Of a stretch of DNA of 64,000 bases, positions 9,439-19,729 are shown piece after piece; the stretch's first letter is position 1, and every line of letters starts with the position of its first letter. Both the position numbers and the translations under genes were made by a program. The stretch comes from Gulosibacter sediminis (lineage in GTDB: Bacteria > Actinomycetota > Actinomycetes > Actinomycetales > Microbacteriaceae). The notes under the pieces are model-generated. The model ran no database searches. It was given only the letters and a program-made list of their open reading frames with translations, and had not been told where the DNA came from. The DNA lies in NCBI RefSeq assembly GCF_023370115.1, contig NZ_CP097160.1, positions 1,488,001-1,552,000 on the forward strand, in the 5' to 3' direction.

Positions 9439-10437
9439 TTATAGGGCACCAGGCCGTACGCCAAGGTGCTCGTAGGCTGCAGGTGTTGCAATGCGGCCGC
9501 GCTGGGTACGCGCGATCAGCCCGGTACGCACGAGGAATGGCTCGACGACTGCCTCGACGGTGTCGGCCTCCTCGCCCACCGTGACGGCGAGCGTGCGCAC
9601 ACCAACGGGCCCGCCCTCGAAGCGCCGGATGAGCGTGTCAAGCACCGCGCGGTCGAGCCGGTCAAGACCAAGGTCGTCGACGTCGTAGAGGGCGAGCGCC
9701 TCGCCCACGGCGACGTCGTCGATCGGCCGGTCATGCACGAGCGCGTAGTCGCGCACGCGCCGCAGCAGCCGGTTCGCGATGCGGGGCGTGCCCCTCGAGC
9801 GCGACGCGAGCACGTCGAGCGCACCGGGTTGTGCATCGAGGTCGAGCAGGCGTGCGGTGCGGGTCAGCACGCGCTCGAGCTCGTTGTCGGCGTAGAACTC
9901 GAGGTGGGCCGTGAAGCCGAAACGGTCGCGCAGCGGCGCCGGCAGCAGGCCCGAGCGAGTCGTGGCACCGACGACGGTAAACGGCGCGAGTTCGAGCGGC
10001 ACCGACTGTGCGCCCGCCCCCTTGCCGACCATGATGTCGATGCGGAAGTCCTCCATCGCGAGGTAGAGCATTTCCTCGGCCGTGCGGGCCATGCGGTGAA
10101 TCTCGTCGATGAACAGCACCTCGCCCGGCACCATGCTCGAGAGCACAGCCGCGAGGTCTCCCGCGTTCTGCAGGGCGGGCCCCGAGGTGAGCCGGAGTGC
10201 CTGCCCGGTCTCCTGACCGACGATCATCGCGAGGGTGGTCTTGCCGAGCCCGGGAGGGCCGGCGAGCAGGATGTGGTCGGGCGTGCGCTGCTGCAGCTCG
10301 GCCGCCCGCAACAGCAGGTGCAGTTGCTCGCGCACCTTCTCCTGGCCGATGAATTCGTCGAGCAGCCGCGGGCGCAGCGTCGACTCGAACTCGAGTTCGC
10401 CGTCGTTCCGCTGCGCGTCGAGTGGGCCCTGGGTCAT
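9439..10437 (-). CDS. ruvB: Holliday junction branch migration DNA helicase RuvB
   Basis: A 332-residue AAA+ motor that forms hexameric rings on Holliday junctions loaded by RuvA. Walker A ([12 protein letters not shown]) lies at about 60-71, Walker B DEIH at about 113-116, and the [17 protein letters not shown] sensor/arginine-finger region at about 157-173. A winged-helix DNA-binding domain is C-terminal, ending in [23 protein letters not shown]. Its ATG overlaps the ruvA stop as ATGA. Confidence 0.97.
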   Translation of the reverse strand: MTQGPLDAQRNDGELEFESTLRPRLLDEFIGQEKVREQLHLLLRAAELQQRTPDHILLAGPPGLGKTTLAMIVGQETGQALRLTSGPALQNAGDLAAVLSSMVPGEVLFIDEIHRMARTAEEMLYLAMEDFRIDIMVGKGAGAQSVPLELAPFTVVGATTRSGLLPAPLRDRFGFTAHLEFYADNELERVLTRTARLLDLDAQPGALDVLASRSRGTPRIANRLLRRVRDYALVHDRPIDDVAVGEALALYDVDDLGLDRLDRAVLDTLIRRFEGGPVGVRTLAVTVGEEADTVEAVVEPFLVRTGLIARTQRGRIATPAAYEHLGVRPGAL

Positions 10438-11033
10438 CGGGCACCCCCGAGCTGTTGCAACGCCGCGCGCAGCAGCGTGGGCACGTCAGCTCCGGCCGCG
10501 GCGCCCTCGCTGGCGCGTTCGACGGCCTCCTGCGCCTGCTTCTGCGGTGTGCCGAGACCGACGAGCGCCTCGACCACGTCGTCGCGGGTCGAGCCAGACA
10601 CCGTCGCTCCCCCGGCGTTCCCTGCCGCGGTGGCGCCGGCAAGCTTGCCCTTGAGCTGCACCGTAATGAGTTTCGCCGTCTTCGGGCCAACGCCCGAGAC
10701 CTTCTTGAAGGCCGCGAGGTCTTCATTCTCGACCGCCGTCGCGAGTTCGTCGGGGCGCAGCTGGGCGAGCACGCCCATCGCCGACTTCGGGCCGACGCCC
10801 GTGACCGACGTGAGCAGCCCGAACACCTCGCGCTCGCGCGCATCTCGGAAGCCGTAGAGCGTGAGCGAATCCTCCCGCACAATGAGGGCGCAGCTCAGCG
10901 TGATCTCGGCGCCGACGCGCAGCTCAAGCGCGTGCGTCGCGGTGACGAGCACATCGAAACCGACACCGCTGACCGTAATGATGGCGCGCGTGGCGCCGAC
11001 GTAGGACACCGTTCCGGTGAGCTGAGAAATCAC
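10434..11033 (-). CDS. ruvA: Holliday junction DNA helicase subunit RuvA
   Basis: A 199-residue RuvA that binds four-way junctions and recruits RuvB. It has an N-terminal OB fold ([12 protein letters not shown]), tandem helix-hairpin-helix motifs around 72-135 ([32 protein letters not shown]), and a C-terminal three-helix domain that contacts RuvB. I place the start at GTG 11033, four bases after the ruvC stop; longer upstream readings would run through ruvC. The family start ISxLxG supports this choice. Confidence 0.95.
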   Translation of the reverse strand: MISQLTGTVSYVGATRAIITVSGVGFDVLVTATHALELRVGAEITLSCALIVREDSLTLYGFRDAREREVFGLLTSVTGVGPKSAMGVLAQLRPDELATAVENEDLAAFKKVSGVGPKTAKLITVQLKGKLAGATAAGNAGGATVSGSTRDDVVEALVGLGTPQKQAQEAVERASEGAAAGADVPTLLRAALQQLGGAR

Positions 11034-11037
11034 TAAT

Positions 11038-11658
11038 TCAGCGTAGGCGGCGGCGGCCCGAATTCGCGGCACGCTCGGCGGCGAGCCATGCTTCCTGCGC
11101 GGGCGTCGAACCACTGACTGGCTTCGCCTGGCCGAGCCCCGAGCCGTGGGTGCGCTGCTCGGGGCGCACGCGAGCGAGCGGCGACTGCCAGGCGGCGCAG
11201 ATGGCGAGCGCGAGCGCGTCCGCCGCGTCGGCGGGCTTCGGCGGGGCGTCGAGGCGAAGGATGCGCTGCACCATGCGCTGCACCTGCGCCTTGTCGGCGT
11301 TGCCGTAGCCCGACACCGCGGCCTTGACCTCGGAGGGGGTGTGCAGCTCGGCGTCGATGCCGCGGCGGTGCGCCTCGCGGATCACGATGCCGGTCACCTG
11401 CGCCACGCCCATGACGGTGTTGAGGTTGCGCTGCTCGGCGAAAACGCGCTCGATCGACACCGCGTCGGGCTGGTATTCGTCGAGCAGCCGCTCGACGGCG
11501 ACGCCGATGAGCCCGAGCCGCGGCTGCAACTCGGCATCAGTGGGCGTGCGAATGACCTCGACGTGCACGAGGTCGACCCGGCGCGCCTGGCCAACGTCGA
11601 CGATCCCGGCCCCACAACGAGTGAGGCCGGGATCGATGCCGAGGATGCGCTGAGTCAC
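11038..11658 (-). CDS. ruvC: Crossover junction endodeoxyribonuclease RuvC
   Basis: A 206-residue RNase H-like resolvase that cuts Holliday junctions with RuvAB. The acidic catalytic residues appear in GIDPGLTRCG near the N-terminus, in SIERVF around 69-74, and in the C-terminal DAADALALA. The tail after residue 165 is longer and more polar than in E. coli. It is the first gene of ruvCAB and lies 16 bp downstream of yebC. I saw no LexA-type palindrome in front of yebC or ruvC. Confidence 0.95.
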   Translation of the reverse strand: MTQRILGIDPGLTRCGAGIVDVGQARRVDLVHVEVIRTPTDAELQPRLGLIGVAVERLLDEYQPDAVSIERVFAEQRNLNTVMGVAQVTGIVIREAHRRGIDAELHTPSEVKAAVSGYGNADKAQVQRMVQRILRLDAPPKPADAADALALAICAAWQSPLARVRPEQRTHGSGLGQAKPVSGSTPAQEAWLAAERAANSGRRRLR

Positions 11659-11674
11659 GCGGGTTCGCTCGCCG

Positions 11675-12436
11675 CTATTCGGCGTCGAGCTGCTCCTGCA
11701 CGTCGGCCGGAATCTCCATGTTCGTATAGACGTTCTGCACGTCGTCGAGGTCTTCCACCGCGTCGATCACGCCGAGCACCTTCTTGGCGGTCTCGAGGTC
11801 GACCGGCACGAGCACGTTCGCGACGAACTCGGCCTCGGCCGATTCGTAGTCGATGCCGGCCTCCTGCAGCGCAGTGCGCACGGCGACGAGGTCGGTGGCC
11901 TCGGTGCGCAGCTCGAAGGCCTCGCCGTGGTCAATAACCTCTTCGAGACCGGCATCAAGGCCGGCGAGGAGGATGTCGTCTTCGCTCGGCTCGCCCGACG
12001 CCTGCGCGACCTCGATGACGCCCTTGCGCTCGAAGTTGAAGGCGACCGAGCCGGGGTCGGCCATGGTGCCGCCCGAACGCGTCACCGCGAGGCGGGTCTC
12101 AGCGGCCGCGCGGTTGCGGTTGTCGGTCAGACACTCGATGAGCATGGCGACGCCACCCTGGGCGTAGGCCTCGTACATGATGCTGTCGTACGAGACCGCC
12201 TCGCCGGTGAGGCCACCGCCGCGCTTGACGGCGCGGTCGATGTTGTCGTTCGGCACCGAGATCTTCTTCGCTCGCTGGATCGCGTCGGCGAGCGCCGGGT
12301 TGCCGTCAGGGTCGGGGCCGCCAGCACGTGCGGCAACCTCGATCACCTTGATGTACTTGGCGAAGGCCTTCGCGCGCTTGGCGTCGATAACGGCCTTCTT
12401 GTGCTTGGTAGTTGCCCACTTGGAGTGACCCGACAT
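11675..12436 (-). CDS. yebC: YebC/PmpR-family protein
   Basis: A 253-residue protein starting with the family signature [23 protein letters not shown]. The three-domain acidic body contains NIDRAVKRG and [18 protein letters not shown]. The family has been described both as transcriptional regulators and as factors that relieve ribosome stalling; the sequence alone does not decide between them. Its place just before ruvCAB is conserved in many bacteria. The full family length is present. Confidence 0.93.
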   Translation of the reverse strand: MSGHSKWATTKHKKAVIDAKRAKAFAKYIKVIEVAARAGGPDPDGNPALADAIQRAKKISVPNDNIDRAVKRGGGLTGEAVSYDSIMYEAYAQGGVAMLIECLTDNRNRAAAETRLAVTRSGGTMADPGSVAFNFERKGVIEVAQASGEPSEDDILLAGLDAGLEEVIDHGEAFELRTEATDLVAVRTALQEAGIDYESAEAEFVANVLVPVDLETAKKVLGVIDAVEDLDDVQNVYTNMEIPADVQEQLDAE

Positions 12437-12502
12437 TGGTTCCCCCTGAATCGATTGCGCTTGCTGAACGCTTTATTTTAGCGGGCCGCGACCGGCCTCC
12501 GC

Positions 12503-13777
12503 TTACGACTGACCCAGGAACTCGCGCAGCACGCGCTCGAGGCCGAGCACATCTTCGAGCGAGGCGAGCTCGCGGGCCGAGTGCATCGAGAGGATCGGGA
12601 TGCCGACATCGACGGTGCGGAAGCCGAGCCGGGTCGCCGAGATCGGGCCGATCGTCGAGCCCGAGGGAATCGAGTTGCGCGAGACGAAACGCTGCACCGG
12701 CACCCCGGCGCGCTGGGAGAGGCCGTGCCAGAGCGCCTCGCCCGCCGCATCCGTTGTGTACCGCTGGTCGGCGTTGATCTTGAGGATCGGCCCGCGGCCG
12801 GCGTGCGGCCGAACCTCGTCGTCGTGGTGGCTCGGGTAGTTCGGGTGCACGGCATGACCGACGTCGCTCGAGATGCTCCAGCTCGCGGCATTGGCGCGCT
12901 TCACGGTCTCGAGCTCGGCGCCGAGCCCGGCACGGATGCGCGCGAGCACGTCCTCGAGGAACGGCCCGGCCGCGCCCGTGCGCGATGCCGAGCCGACCTC
13001 TTCGTGGTCGAACGCGGCGAGCATCGGAATCGCGCCCTGTGGGTTGGTGGCCGACATGAGCGCGCGCAGCCCGGCGTGCACGCTCACGAGGTTGTCGAGC
13101 CGGCCCGACGCGAGCAGGTTCGCCTCGAGGCCGATGCGGGCGGGCGCCTGCGCATCGACGACGAAGCCGTCGAGGGCGACGACGTCGGCGGGATCGACCT
13201 TCGCCGCGGCGGCGAGCGCGTCGACGAGCTGGCCGGCGGTCTCGAGGCCGACGATCGGCCGGGTGTGCTGCTGGCGGTCGAGCTTCACGCCGTCGGCATT
13301 CACGCCGCGGTCAAGGTGCACGGCGAGCTGCGGGATGCGCGCCACGGCGTCGGCGGTGTGCGCGAGCGCGGTGCTGCCGTCGGCAAGCGCGAGCCGGGCG
13401 CCGACGCGGAGGTCGCGGTCGAGCCACGAGTTGAGCAGCGGCCCGCCGTAAACCTCGACCCCGACGGTCTGCCAGCCCTCGCGTGCGGATGCGGGGGTCG
13501 GCTTGAGCCGGAAGCCCGGCGAGTCGGTGTGCGCGCCGACGAGGTGCACGGGCGCGGCCGCCGCCCCGTGCTCGGGGAGCACCCACGCGATGACCGCACC
13601 GTCGCGCACCACCACGTAGCCGCCGGCACCGAGGTGCCACTCGTCCGTCTCCTCGAGGCGGGTGAACCCGGCGAGCGTGAGCTGCCGGGCCACCTCCTCA
13701 GCGGCGTGGAACGCGGTGGGCGACGCGCTCACGAGGTCACGAATCTGGGTGAACGTGGTGTCAATCGTCGGCGTCAC
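12503..13777 (-). CDS. M18 family aminopeptidase
   Basis: A 424-residue metallopeptidase of the M18 (aspartyl aminopeptidase-like) family that removes N-terminal residues from peptides. Zinc ligands and catalytic residues are visible in VGAHTDSPGFRLKP (about 79-92), FDHEEVGSAS (about 247-256) and SSDVGHAVHPNYP (about 301-313), with a late HSARE motif. There is no signal peptide, so it is cytosolic. The GTG start at 13777 lies 20 bp after the pdxT stop, so the gene is probably cotranscribed with pdxST. Substrate preference is not evident from sequence. Confidence 0.92.
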   Translation of the reverse strand: MTPTIDTTFTQIRDLVSASPTAFHAAEEVARQLTLAGFTRLEETDEWHLGAGGYVVVRDGAVIAWVLPEHGAAAAPVHLVGAHTDSPGFRLKPTPASAREGWQTVGVEVYGGPLLNSWLDRDLRVGARLALADGSTALAHTADAVARIPQLAVHLDRGVNADGVKLDRQQHTRPIVGLETAGQLVDALAAAAKVDPADVVALDGFVVDAQAPARIGLEANLLASGRLDNLVSVHAGLRALMSATNPQGAIPMLAAFDHEEVGSASRTGAAGPFLEDVLARIRAGLGAELETVKRANAASWSISSDVGHAVHPNYPSHHDDEVRPHAGRGPILKINADQRYTTDAAGEALWHGLSQRAGVPVQRFVSRNSIPSGSTIGPISATRLGFRTVDVGIPILSMHSARELASLEDVLGLERVLREFLGQS

Positions 13778-13797
13778 GCGCGGCTCCTCGGGCTCGG

Positions 13798-14394
13798 TTA
13801 GCGGGCCTCCTCGACGAGTTCGAGGAAGTGGCGGTGCCAGCTCGTGTCGCCGGTCACCTCCGGGTGGAACGAGATGCCAAGCAGATTGCCCTGCCGCACC
13901 GCGACGACCCGATCGCCCGTAACGCTAGCAAGTGCCTCGGCCCGCTCGCCGACCTCGACGACGATCGGCGCGCGAATGAAGGCGACCGTCGCCGGCCCCT
14001 CACCCTCGATCGGCGACGCGACTTCGGCCTCGAACGAGTCGAGCTGCGAGCCGAAGGCGTTGCGCTGCACGGTGACGTCGAGGCCACCGAACGTCTGCTG
14101 CCCGGGGGCCGCGTCGGTGATGCGGTCGGCGAGCAGAATCAGGCCCGCGCAGGTGCCGAGCACGGGCATCCCCTCGGCGATGCGGGCGCGAATCGGCTCG
14201 GCCACCTCGAAGATGCGCGAGAGCTTGTCGATTGCACTCGACTCGCCGCCCGGCAGCACGAGCGCGTCGACCTCGGCGAGCTCGGCCGGGGTGCGCACAA
14301 GCCGCACCCGCGCGCCGAGCTGCTCGAGCATCCGCACGTGCTCGCGCACGTCACCCTGAAGGGCGAGGACGCCGATGATCGGCGCGGGGCTCAC
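13798..14394 (-). CDS. pdxT: Pyridoxal 5'-phosphate synthase glutaminase subunit PdxT
   Basis: A 198-residue class I glutamine amidotransferase that supplies ammonia to PdxS. It shows [11 protein letters not shown] at the N-terminus, the PGGESS oxyanion region, the nucleophile in [10 protein letters not shown], and HPEVTGD near the C-terminus for the His-Glu pair. The GTG start overlaps the pdxS stop by four bases, which suggests coupled translation and a matched subunit ratio. Confidence 0.95.
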   Translation of the reverse strand: MSPAPIIGVLALQGDVREHVRMLEQLGARVRLVRTPAELAEVDALVLPGGESSAIDKLSRIFEVAEPIRARIAEGMPVLGTCAGLILLADRITDAAPGQQTFGGLDVTVQRNAFGSQLDSFEAEVASPIEGEGPATVAFIRAPIVVEVGERAEALASVTGDRVVAVRQGNLLGISFHPEVTGDTSWHRHFLELVEEAR

Positions 14395-15311
14395 CAGCCG
14401 CGCTCAGCGAGGCGGTGCGGCTGCGCGAGGTCGGCCACGTTGATGCCGACCATCGCCTCGCCGAGGCCACGCGAGACATCGGCGATGACGTCGGCGTTGT
14501 CGTAGAGCGTCGTCGCCTTGACGATCGCCGCGGCGCGGGCCTCGGGGTTGCCCGACTTGAAGATGCCCGAGCCGACAAACACGCCGTCGGCGCCGAGCTG
14601 CATCATCATCGCCGCGTCGGCGGGGGTCGCGACGCCGCCAGCGACGAACATCACGACGGGCAGCTTGCCGGTCGACGCGACCTCCTCAACGAGCGCGTAC
14701 GGCGCCTGGAGTTCCTTCGCGGCGACGTAGAGTTCGTCCTTCGAGAGCGACGAGAGGGCGCGGATCTCGGAGCTGATCTTGCGGATGTGCTTCATCGCCT
14801 CCGAGACGTCGCCGGTGCCGGCCTCGCCCTTCGAGCGGATCATCGCGGCACCCTCGTTGATGCGGCGCAGGGCCTCGCCGAGGTTCGTCGCGCCACACAC
14901 GAACGGCACGTCAAACTGCCACTTGTCGATGTGGTTCACGTAGTCGGCGGGCGAGAGCACCTCCGACTCGTCGATGTAGTCGACCTTGAGCGACTGGAGC
15001 ACCTGTGCCTCGACGAAATGGCCGATGCGGGCCTTCGCCATGACGGGGATCGACACCTCGGCGATGATCGCGTCGATCAGGTCGGGGTCGCTCATGCGGG
15101 CGACGCCGCCCTGCGCGCGAATGTCGGCGGGAACGCGCTCGAGGGCCATGACGGCGACGGCTCCGGCATCCTCAGCGATGCGGGCCTGCTCGGGCGTCAC
15201 GACGTCCATGATCACGCCGCCCTTGAGCATCTCGGCGAGGCCGCGCTTCACGCGGTCGGTGCTCGGGCTGGCGATGGTGGGGGTGGTTGCTGAAGTGGTC
15301 ATGGCCTCCAT
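14391..15311 (-). CDS. pdxS: Pyridoxal 5'-phosphate synthase lyase subunit PdxS
   Basis: A 306-residue PdxS, the barrel-shaped subunit that builds PLP from ribose 5-phosphate, glyceraldehyde 3-phosphate and ammonia. Conserved segments include [25 protein letters not shown] with nearby catalytic lysines (VMAKARIGH), and GAPYALV-like and [26 protein letters not shown]. Two ATGs at 15311 and 15302 both have imperfect Shine-Dalgarno spacing; I use the longer. The divergent pdxR and the repeat-containing gap between them indicate PdxR control. Confidence 0.95.
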   Translation of the reverse strand: MEAMTTSATTPTIASPSTDRVKRGLAEMLKGGVIMDVVTPEQARIAEDAGAVAVMALERVPADIRAQGGVARMSDPDLIDAIIAEVSIPVMAKARIGHFVEAQVLQSLKVDYIDESEVLSPADYVNHIDKWQFDVPFVCGATNLGEALRRINEGAAMIRSKGEAGTGDVSEAMKHIRKISSEIRALSSLSKDELYVAAKELQAPYALVEEVASTGKLPVVMFVAGGVATPADAAMMMQLGADGVFVGSGIFKSGNPEARAAAIVKATTLYDNADVIADVSRGLGEAMVGINVADLAQPHRLAERGW

Positions 15312-15335
15312 CCTGCGAGATCGATTGGCCTATTG

Positions 15336-15371
15336 AAAGATCCACTATCACTGGACTTTGTTAGACCACTT
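15336..15371. promoter_or_regulatory. Probable PdxR operator in the pdxS-pdxR intergenic region
   Basis: The 75-bp gap holds two direct repeats: AAAGATCCACT at 15336-15346 and TTAGACCACTT at 15361-15371. An inverted half (TGGACTTT, 15352-15359) lies between them and pairs with the first copy. On the minus strand the copies read AGTGGATCTTT and AAGTGGTCTAA, close to the AAAGTGG-type words I recall for PdxR in corynebacteria. MocR-type regulators usually bind such repeated half-sites next to pdxST. Binding here is inferred. Confidence 0.6.
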
Positions 15372-15386
15372 CGGCAGACTCGAGCC

Positions 15387-16868
15387 ATGCGCTCCCCCGA
15401 AATCGCCGAGCTTTCCGTCTCGCTCGACCGCACGCATCCGCTGCCACTGCCGCAGCAGCTCGCGGGCTCGGTGCGGGCGCTCATCGACCGCGGGGTGCTG
15501 CGCGCAGGGGATGCGCTGCCCTCGTCGCGCGCGTGGGCCGCGCGCCTCGGGGTGTCGCGCGGCACGATCGTGACCGCCTTCGAGCAGCTCGTAGCCGAGG
15601 GCTACCTCACCTCGCAGACCGGCGCTGCCACCACCGTGAATCCGGCGCTCGGGCAGACGCACCCGAACCGCCGCGGGGCCACCCAGCGCCCCGGAGGCGC
15701 AGCCTCCGTTCCGGATGCGATTGGCCACGCAAGCGACCCGGGCCGCGCGCCCATCGACCTCCTCCCCGGTCAGCCCTCGACCGGCGCCCTGCGCACACCG
15801 GCCTGGCGTCGAGCGTGGCGCAACGCGGCCGACGCCGAGCTCGCAACGCTGCCGCTCGCGGGCGACCCGCGGTACCTCGCCGCCGTGAGCGAGCACTTTC
15901 GGCGGATGCGCGGGCTCGCTCGCGACGCCTCGAGCTTTCTCGTCACGGCCGGCGCCCGCGAGGGGCTCGCGCTCATCGTGCAGACCCTCGCCGCTGAGCG
16001 AGCGCCGAGCGCGCCGGTGCGCGTCGGCGTCGAGTCGCCCGGCTATCCCTCGCTGCGCCGCGTGCTCGCGCGGCTCGGGTGCGAGCTCGTGCCGCTCGAG
16101 GTCGACCCCGACGGCCTGCGCACCGATCGTCTCCCCCGCGGCGCCGCGAAGCCCGATCTCGTGATCGTCACGCCGAGCCACCAGTACCCGTTCGGTGGCT
16201 CGCTGCCGATCGCCCGACGCCACGAGCTGCTCGCATGGGCGCGCGCCGAGGGCGTGCTCGTCGTCGAGGACGACTTCGACTCTGAGCTGCGGTACGTCGG
16301 CCAGCCGCTGCCGACGCTCACCGCGCTCGACCGCACCGACGACGGCACCGTCGCGCTCCTCGGCACGTTCTCGTCGACGGTCGCCCCGACGATCGGCATC
16401 GGCATGCTCTGCGCGCCGGCGCCGCTGCGCGAGCGCCTCCTCGCGACCCGCGCCGACCTCGGCACCCCGGCGTCGGCCGTGACCCAGCTTGCCCTCGCCG
16501 ACTACCTCGCCTCGGGCGAGCTCGGCCGGCACGCTGCCCGGATGCGCCGCAGCTACCGGCAGCGCCGCGCCGCCGTGCTCGCGGCCCTCGGCGACCTGCC
16601 GCAGGTGGAGGTCTCCCCCATGGACGGTGGGCTTCACGCCGTGATCCACACGCAGCGCGACGAGGCCGAGCTCATGGCGGCCTGCGAGCGAGCCGGCGTG
16701 CGTGTCTCGCCCGGCGCGGAGTACTGGCGAGCGCCGAGCGCGCCCGACGCGAGCGAGCCGACCGACGTGCCCGGCGCATCCGCCTCGGGCAGCATCGTCA
16801 TCGGCTACGCGCACCTCTCGGAGGCGCAGCTCGCCGAGGGGCTCGCCCGCCTCCGCTCGGCGCTCTAG
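15387..16868 (+). CDS. pdxR: PdxR, MocR-family (GntR/aminotransferase) transcriptional regulator
   Basis: A 493-residue chimeric regulator. The N-terminal winged-helix domain (about 1-75) contains LPSSRAWAARLGVSRGTIVTAFEQLVAEGYL, and a proline/glycine-rich linker joins it to a fold-type I aminotransferase-like domain (about 120-493). The PLP-site region is visible as VTPSHQYPFGG and VEDDFDSELRY. Such proteins sense PLP and control pdxST; divergence from pdxS supports that role. ATG 15387 is preferred to an upstream ATG at 15333, which would lie inside the operator. Confidence 0.9.
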   Translation: MRSPEIAELSVSLDRTHPLPLPQQLAGSVRALIDRGVLRAGDALPSSRAWAARLGVSRGTIVTAFEQLVAEGYLTSQTGAATTVNPALGQTHPNRRGATQRPGGAASVPDAIGHASDPGRAPIDLLPGQPSTGALRTPAWRRAWRNAADAELATLPLAGDPRYLAAVSEHFRRMRGLARDASSFLVTAGAREGLALIVQTLAAERAPSAPVRVGVESPGYPSLRRVLARLGCELVPLEVDPDGLRTDRLPRGAAKPDLVIVTPSHQYPFGGSLPIARRHELLAWARAEGVLVVEDDFDSELRYVGQPLPTLTALDRTDDGTVALLGTFSSTVAPTIGIGMLCAPAPLRERLLATRADLGTPASAVTQLALADYLASGELGRHAARMRRSYRQRRAAVLAALGDLPQVEVSPMDGGLHAVIHTQRDEAELMAACERAGVRVSPGAEYWRAPSAPDASEPTDVPGASASGSIVIGYAHLSEAQLAEGLARLRSAL

Positions 16869-17041
16869 CTGAGGTTCCGCGCGACGTTGTGAACGTCTGG
16901 GGCCGGCGAAGGCTGCCACTCTCCTCACGACCTTCCTGCGCCGCCTCAATCCCGCCCGGTAATGCGTAGACGGACGTGCGACCAGACGCCACGCCGCTCA
17001 TAACGTCGCAGGAGACAACAACCTGCGCGACCGTGGTCGAA

Positions 17042-17602
17042 TTATTCGGCGTCCCAGAGCGCGGCGATCTCGGCTCGTTGCTCGCCAAGCAGGCGTGGCA
17101 TCGGCTTCGTGCGGCCGATGATCGGCAGGAAGTTCGCGTCGTTCGGCCAGCGCGGCACGATGTGCTGGTGCAGGTGCCCCGCGATGCCGGCGCCGGCGAC
17201 CTCGCCCTGGTTCATGCCGATGTTGAAGCCGCCAACACCGCCCTGGTACTTCAGCACCTTCATCGCCCGCTGCGTGAGGTGCGCCATCTCCAGCACCTCG
17301 GCGTCGGTCGCGAGGTCGTAGGTGGCGATGTGGCGGTACGGGCAGATGAGCAGGTGCCCCGTGTTGTACGGGTAGAGGTTCATCACGACGTAGCAGAGCT
17401 CGCCCCGCTTGACGATGAGCCCGTCCTCGTCGCTCTTGCCGGGCGCCGCGCAAAAGACGCAGGCATGGTCAGGCTTGCGCCGCTCCTCGCCGTTGTCGAT
17501 GTACGCCATGCGGTGCGGCACCCACGTGCGCTCGAAGCCGTCGGGCACGCCGACGAAATCGTCGGCCGGTTGCAGCTCGTAGGGTTCGCGCTCGCCCGTC
17601 AT
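17042..17602 (-). CDS. HIT family nucleotide-binding protein
   Basis: A 186-residue histidine-triad protein. The triad GHLHQHIVPRW sits near residue 138-148, preceded by the conserved NLYPYNTGHLLICPYRH. Two cysteine pairs (CVFC and the later histidines) suggest a structural zinc site. In actinobacteria this type is annotated as an Ap4A-phosphorylase-like hydrolase; the real substrate is not shown by sequence. Its ATG overlaps the thrS stop as TAATG, a conserved actinobacterial arrangement. The 173 bp between this gene and the convergent pdxR hold no clear terminator or gene. Confidence 0.88.
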   Translation of the reverse strand: MTGEREPYELQPADDFVGVPDGFERTWVPHRMAYIDNGEERRKPDHACVFCAAPGKSDEDGLIVKRGELCYVVMNLYPYNTGHLLICPYRHIATYDLATDAEVLEMAHLTQRAMKVLKYQGGVGGFNIGMNQGEVAGAGIAGHLHQHIVPRWPNDANFLPIIGRTKPMPRLLGEQRAEIAALWDAE

Positions 17603-19641
17603 TACGCCTGCAGGTCGGTGTCGGCGTTCACGAGCGTGTGCTCGCCGATGGCCCCGGTGATGATCGCGATCGCCTCGTCGACGGGCACGCCGTTGCGCTG
17701 CGAGCCGTCGCGGAAGCGGAACGAGACGGCGCCGGCCTGGCGGTCGTCCTCACCCGCGATGAGCATGAACGGTACCTTCGCCTTGGTATGCGTGCGGATC
17801 TTCTTCGGCATGCGGTCGGCCGAGTCGTCGAGGTGCGCGCGCACGCCCTCGCGGCGCAGGCGCGAGATGACCTCGCCGAGGTAGTCGGCGTACTCATCGG
17901 CGACGGGAATACCAACGACCTGCTCGGGCGCGAGCCAGACCGGGAAGGCACCGGCGTAGTGCTCGAGCATGATCGCGAAGAAGCGCTCGATCGAGCCGAG
18001 CAGGGCGCGGTGAATCATCACCGGCTGCTTGCGCGTGCCGTCGGCCGCTGCGTACTCGAGCTCGAACAGCTCGGGCTGGTTGAAGTCGAGTTGCACCGTC
18101 GAGAGCTGCCAGGTGCGGCCGATCGCGTCGCGCGCCTGCACCGAGATCTTCGGGCCGTAGAACGCCGCGCCGGCCGGGTCGTCGACGAGGTCGAGGCCCG
18201 ACTCCTCGCCGACCTCGCGCAGGGTCTGTTCGGCCACGGCCCACTGCTCGTCGGTGCCCACCGACTTTTCGGGGTCGCGGGTCGAGAGCTCGAGGTAGAA
18301 GTCGTTGAGGCCGAAGGCGCGCAGGGTCTCGAACACGAACTCGAGTTGGCGCTGAATCTCGCCCTTGACCTGCTCATCCGTCACGTAGATGTGCGCGTCG
18401 TCCTGGGTCAGGCCGCGCACGCGGGTCAGGCCCGAGAGCGTGCCGCTCTTCTCGTAGCGGTAGACCGTACCGAACTCGGCGAGGCGCAGCGGCAGCTCGC
18501 GGTAGCTGCGGGCGCGGGCACGGAAGATGAGGTTGTGGAAGGGGCAATTCATGGGCTTCAGGTAGTAGTCCTGGCCCTGCTTCGTGACGTTGCCGTCGTC
18601 GTCGGTGACCTCATCGAGGTGCATCGCCGGGAACATGCCGTCCTTGTACCAGTTGAGATGCTGGCTCGTTTCGAACAGCGCGCCCTTAGTGATGTGCGGC
18701 GAGTTGACGAGTTCGTACTCATGCTTGAGCAGCTGCTCGCGCATGAACGACTCGATCTCGTGGCGGATGATGCCGCCCTTCGGGTGGAACACCGCGAGGC
18801 CCGAGCCGATTTCGTCGGGGAAGCTGAACAGGTCGAGCTCGGCACCGAGCTTGCGGTGGTCGCGCTTCTGCGCCTCTTCGATGCGAGTCTTGTAGGCGAC
18901 GAGTTCGTCTTTTGTCGGCCAGGCGGTGCCGTAGATGCGCTGCAGCATCGGGTTCTTCTCGCTGCCACGCCAGTAGGCACCCGAGCTGCGCATGAGCGAC
19001 CACCCATTGCCGATCAGCTTCGTCGACGGCAGGTGCGGGCCGCGGCAGAGGTCGTACCAGACGGTGTCGCCCGACTTCGGGTCGACGTTGTCGTAGATCG
19101 TGAGCTCGCCGGCGCCGACCTCGACGTTCTCGCCGGCGTCGCTGCCCGCGGCACCCTTGAGGCCGACGAGCTCGAGCTTGTAGGGCTCGCTCGCGAGCTC
19201 GGCACGCGCATCCTCGTCGCTCACGACGCGGCGGGCGAAGCGCTGGCCCTGCTTGACGATGCGCTGCATCTCCTTCTCGACGGCCTTGAGGTCAGCCGGG
19301 GTGAAGGGCTCCTCGACGTCGAAGTCGTAGTAGTAGCCGTCGGTGATGAACGGGCCGATGCCGAGCTTCGCATCAGGGTGCAGCTTCTGCACGGCCTGCG
19401 CGGTGACGTGCGCGGCCGAGTGGCGCAGGATGTTCAGGCCATCTTCGCTGTCGATGGTCACGGCCTCGGCGGTCTGGCCTGCTTCGACCTCGCGGAAGAG
19501 ATCGAGCAGCTGGCCGTCAACGCGCATCGCGACGATCGCGGGCTGCTTCGGGGCGTCCGCGAAGAGTTCAGTGCCCGTCGTCGTCGTGCTGGCCTCGAGT
19601 CGCAGGGGTGCTGGTGCGTTCTTGAGGTCTGGTGCAGACAC
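17602..19641 (-). CDS. thrS: Threonine--tRNA ligase
   Basis: A 679-residue class II synthetase. It has a TGS domain (about 25-95), the editing/second additional domain with HSAAHV near 113, the catalytic core with class II motifs ([16 protein letters not shown], the [21 protein letters not shown] zinc-site region, and the [15 protein letters not shown] motif 3), and the C-terminal anticodon-binding domain. The start is GTG at 19641. No T-box-like leader is visible in the 88 bp upstream. Confidence 0.96.
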   Translation of the reverse strand: MSAPDLKNAPAPLRLEASTTTTGTELFADAPKQPAIVAMRVDGQLLDLFREVEAGQTAEAVTIDSEDGLNILRHSAAHVTAQAVQKLHPDAKLGIGPFITDGYYYDFDVEEPFTPADLKAVEKEMQRIVKQGQRFARRVVSDEDARAELASEPYKLELVGLKGAAGSDAGENVEVGAGELTIYDNVDPKSGDTVWYDLCRGPHLPSTKLIGNGWSLMRSSGAYWRGSEKNPMLQRIYGTAWPTKDELVAYKTRIEEAQKRDHRKLGAELDLFSFPDEIGSGLAVFHPKGGIIRHEIESFMREQLLKHEYELVNSPHITKGALFETSQHLNWYKDGMFPAMHLDEVTDDDGNVTKQGQDYYLKPMNCPFHNLIFRARARSYRELPLRLAEFGTVYRYEKSGTLSGLTRVRGLTQDDAHIYVTDEQVKGEIQRQLEFVFETLRAFGLNDFYLELSTRDPEKSVGTDEQWAVAEQTLREVGEESGLDLVDDPAGAAFYGPKISVQARDAIGRTWQLSTVQLDFNQPELFELEYAAADGTRKQPVMIHRALLGSIERFFAIMLEHYAGAFPVWLAPEQVVGIPVADEYADYLGEVISRLRREGVRAHLDDSADRMPKKIRTHTKAKVPFMLIAGEDDRQAGAVSFRFRDGSQRNGVPVDEAIAIITGAIGEHTLVNADTDLQA

Positions 19642-19729
19642 GTCGTCTCCTACTTGCGCGGATGCGGTGGTTGGGTTGCCGGCGCACGACGCGTCGGCTA
19701 TCGAACGATTCTAGGCGGTTCGGGATGCC

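Noticed and set aside
12437-12502. SOS (LexA) box for yebC-ruvCAB
   Set aside because: No TCGAAC-N4-GTTCGA-like palindrome could be found upstream of yebC or ruvC.
19642-19729. T-box or other riboswitch leader for thrS
   Set aside because: The 88-bp gap is too short and lacks the T-box sequence or specifier hairpin; actinobacterial thrS is not a usual T-box target.
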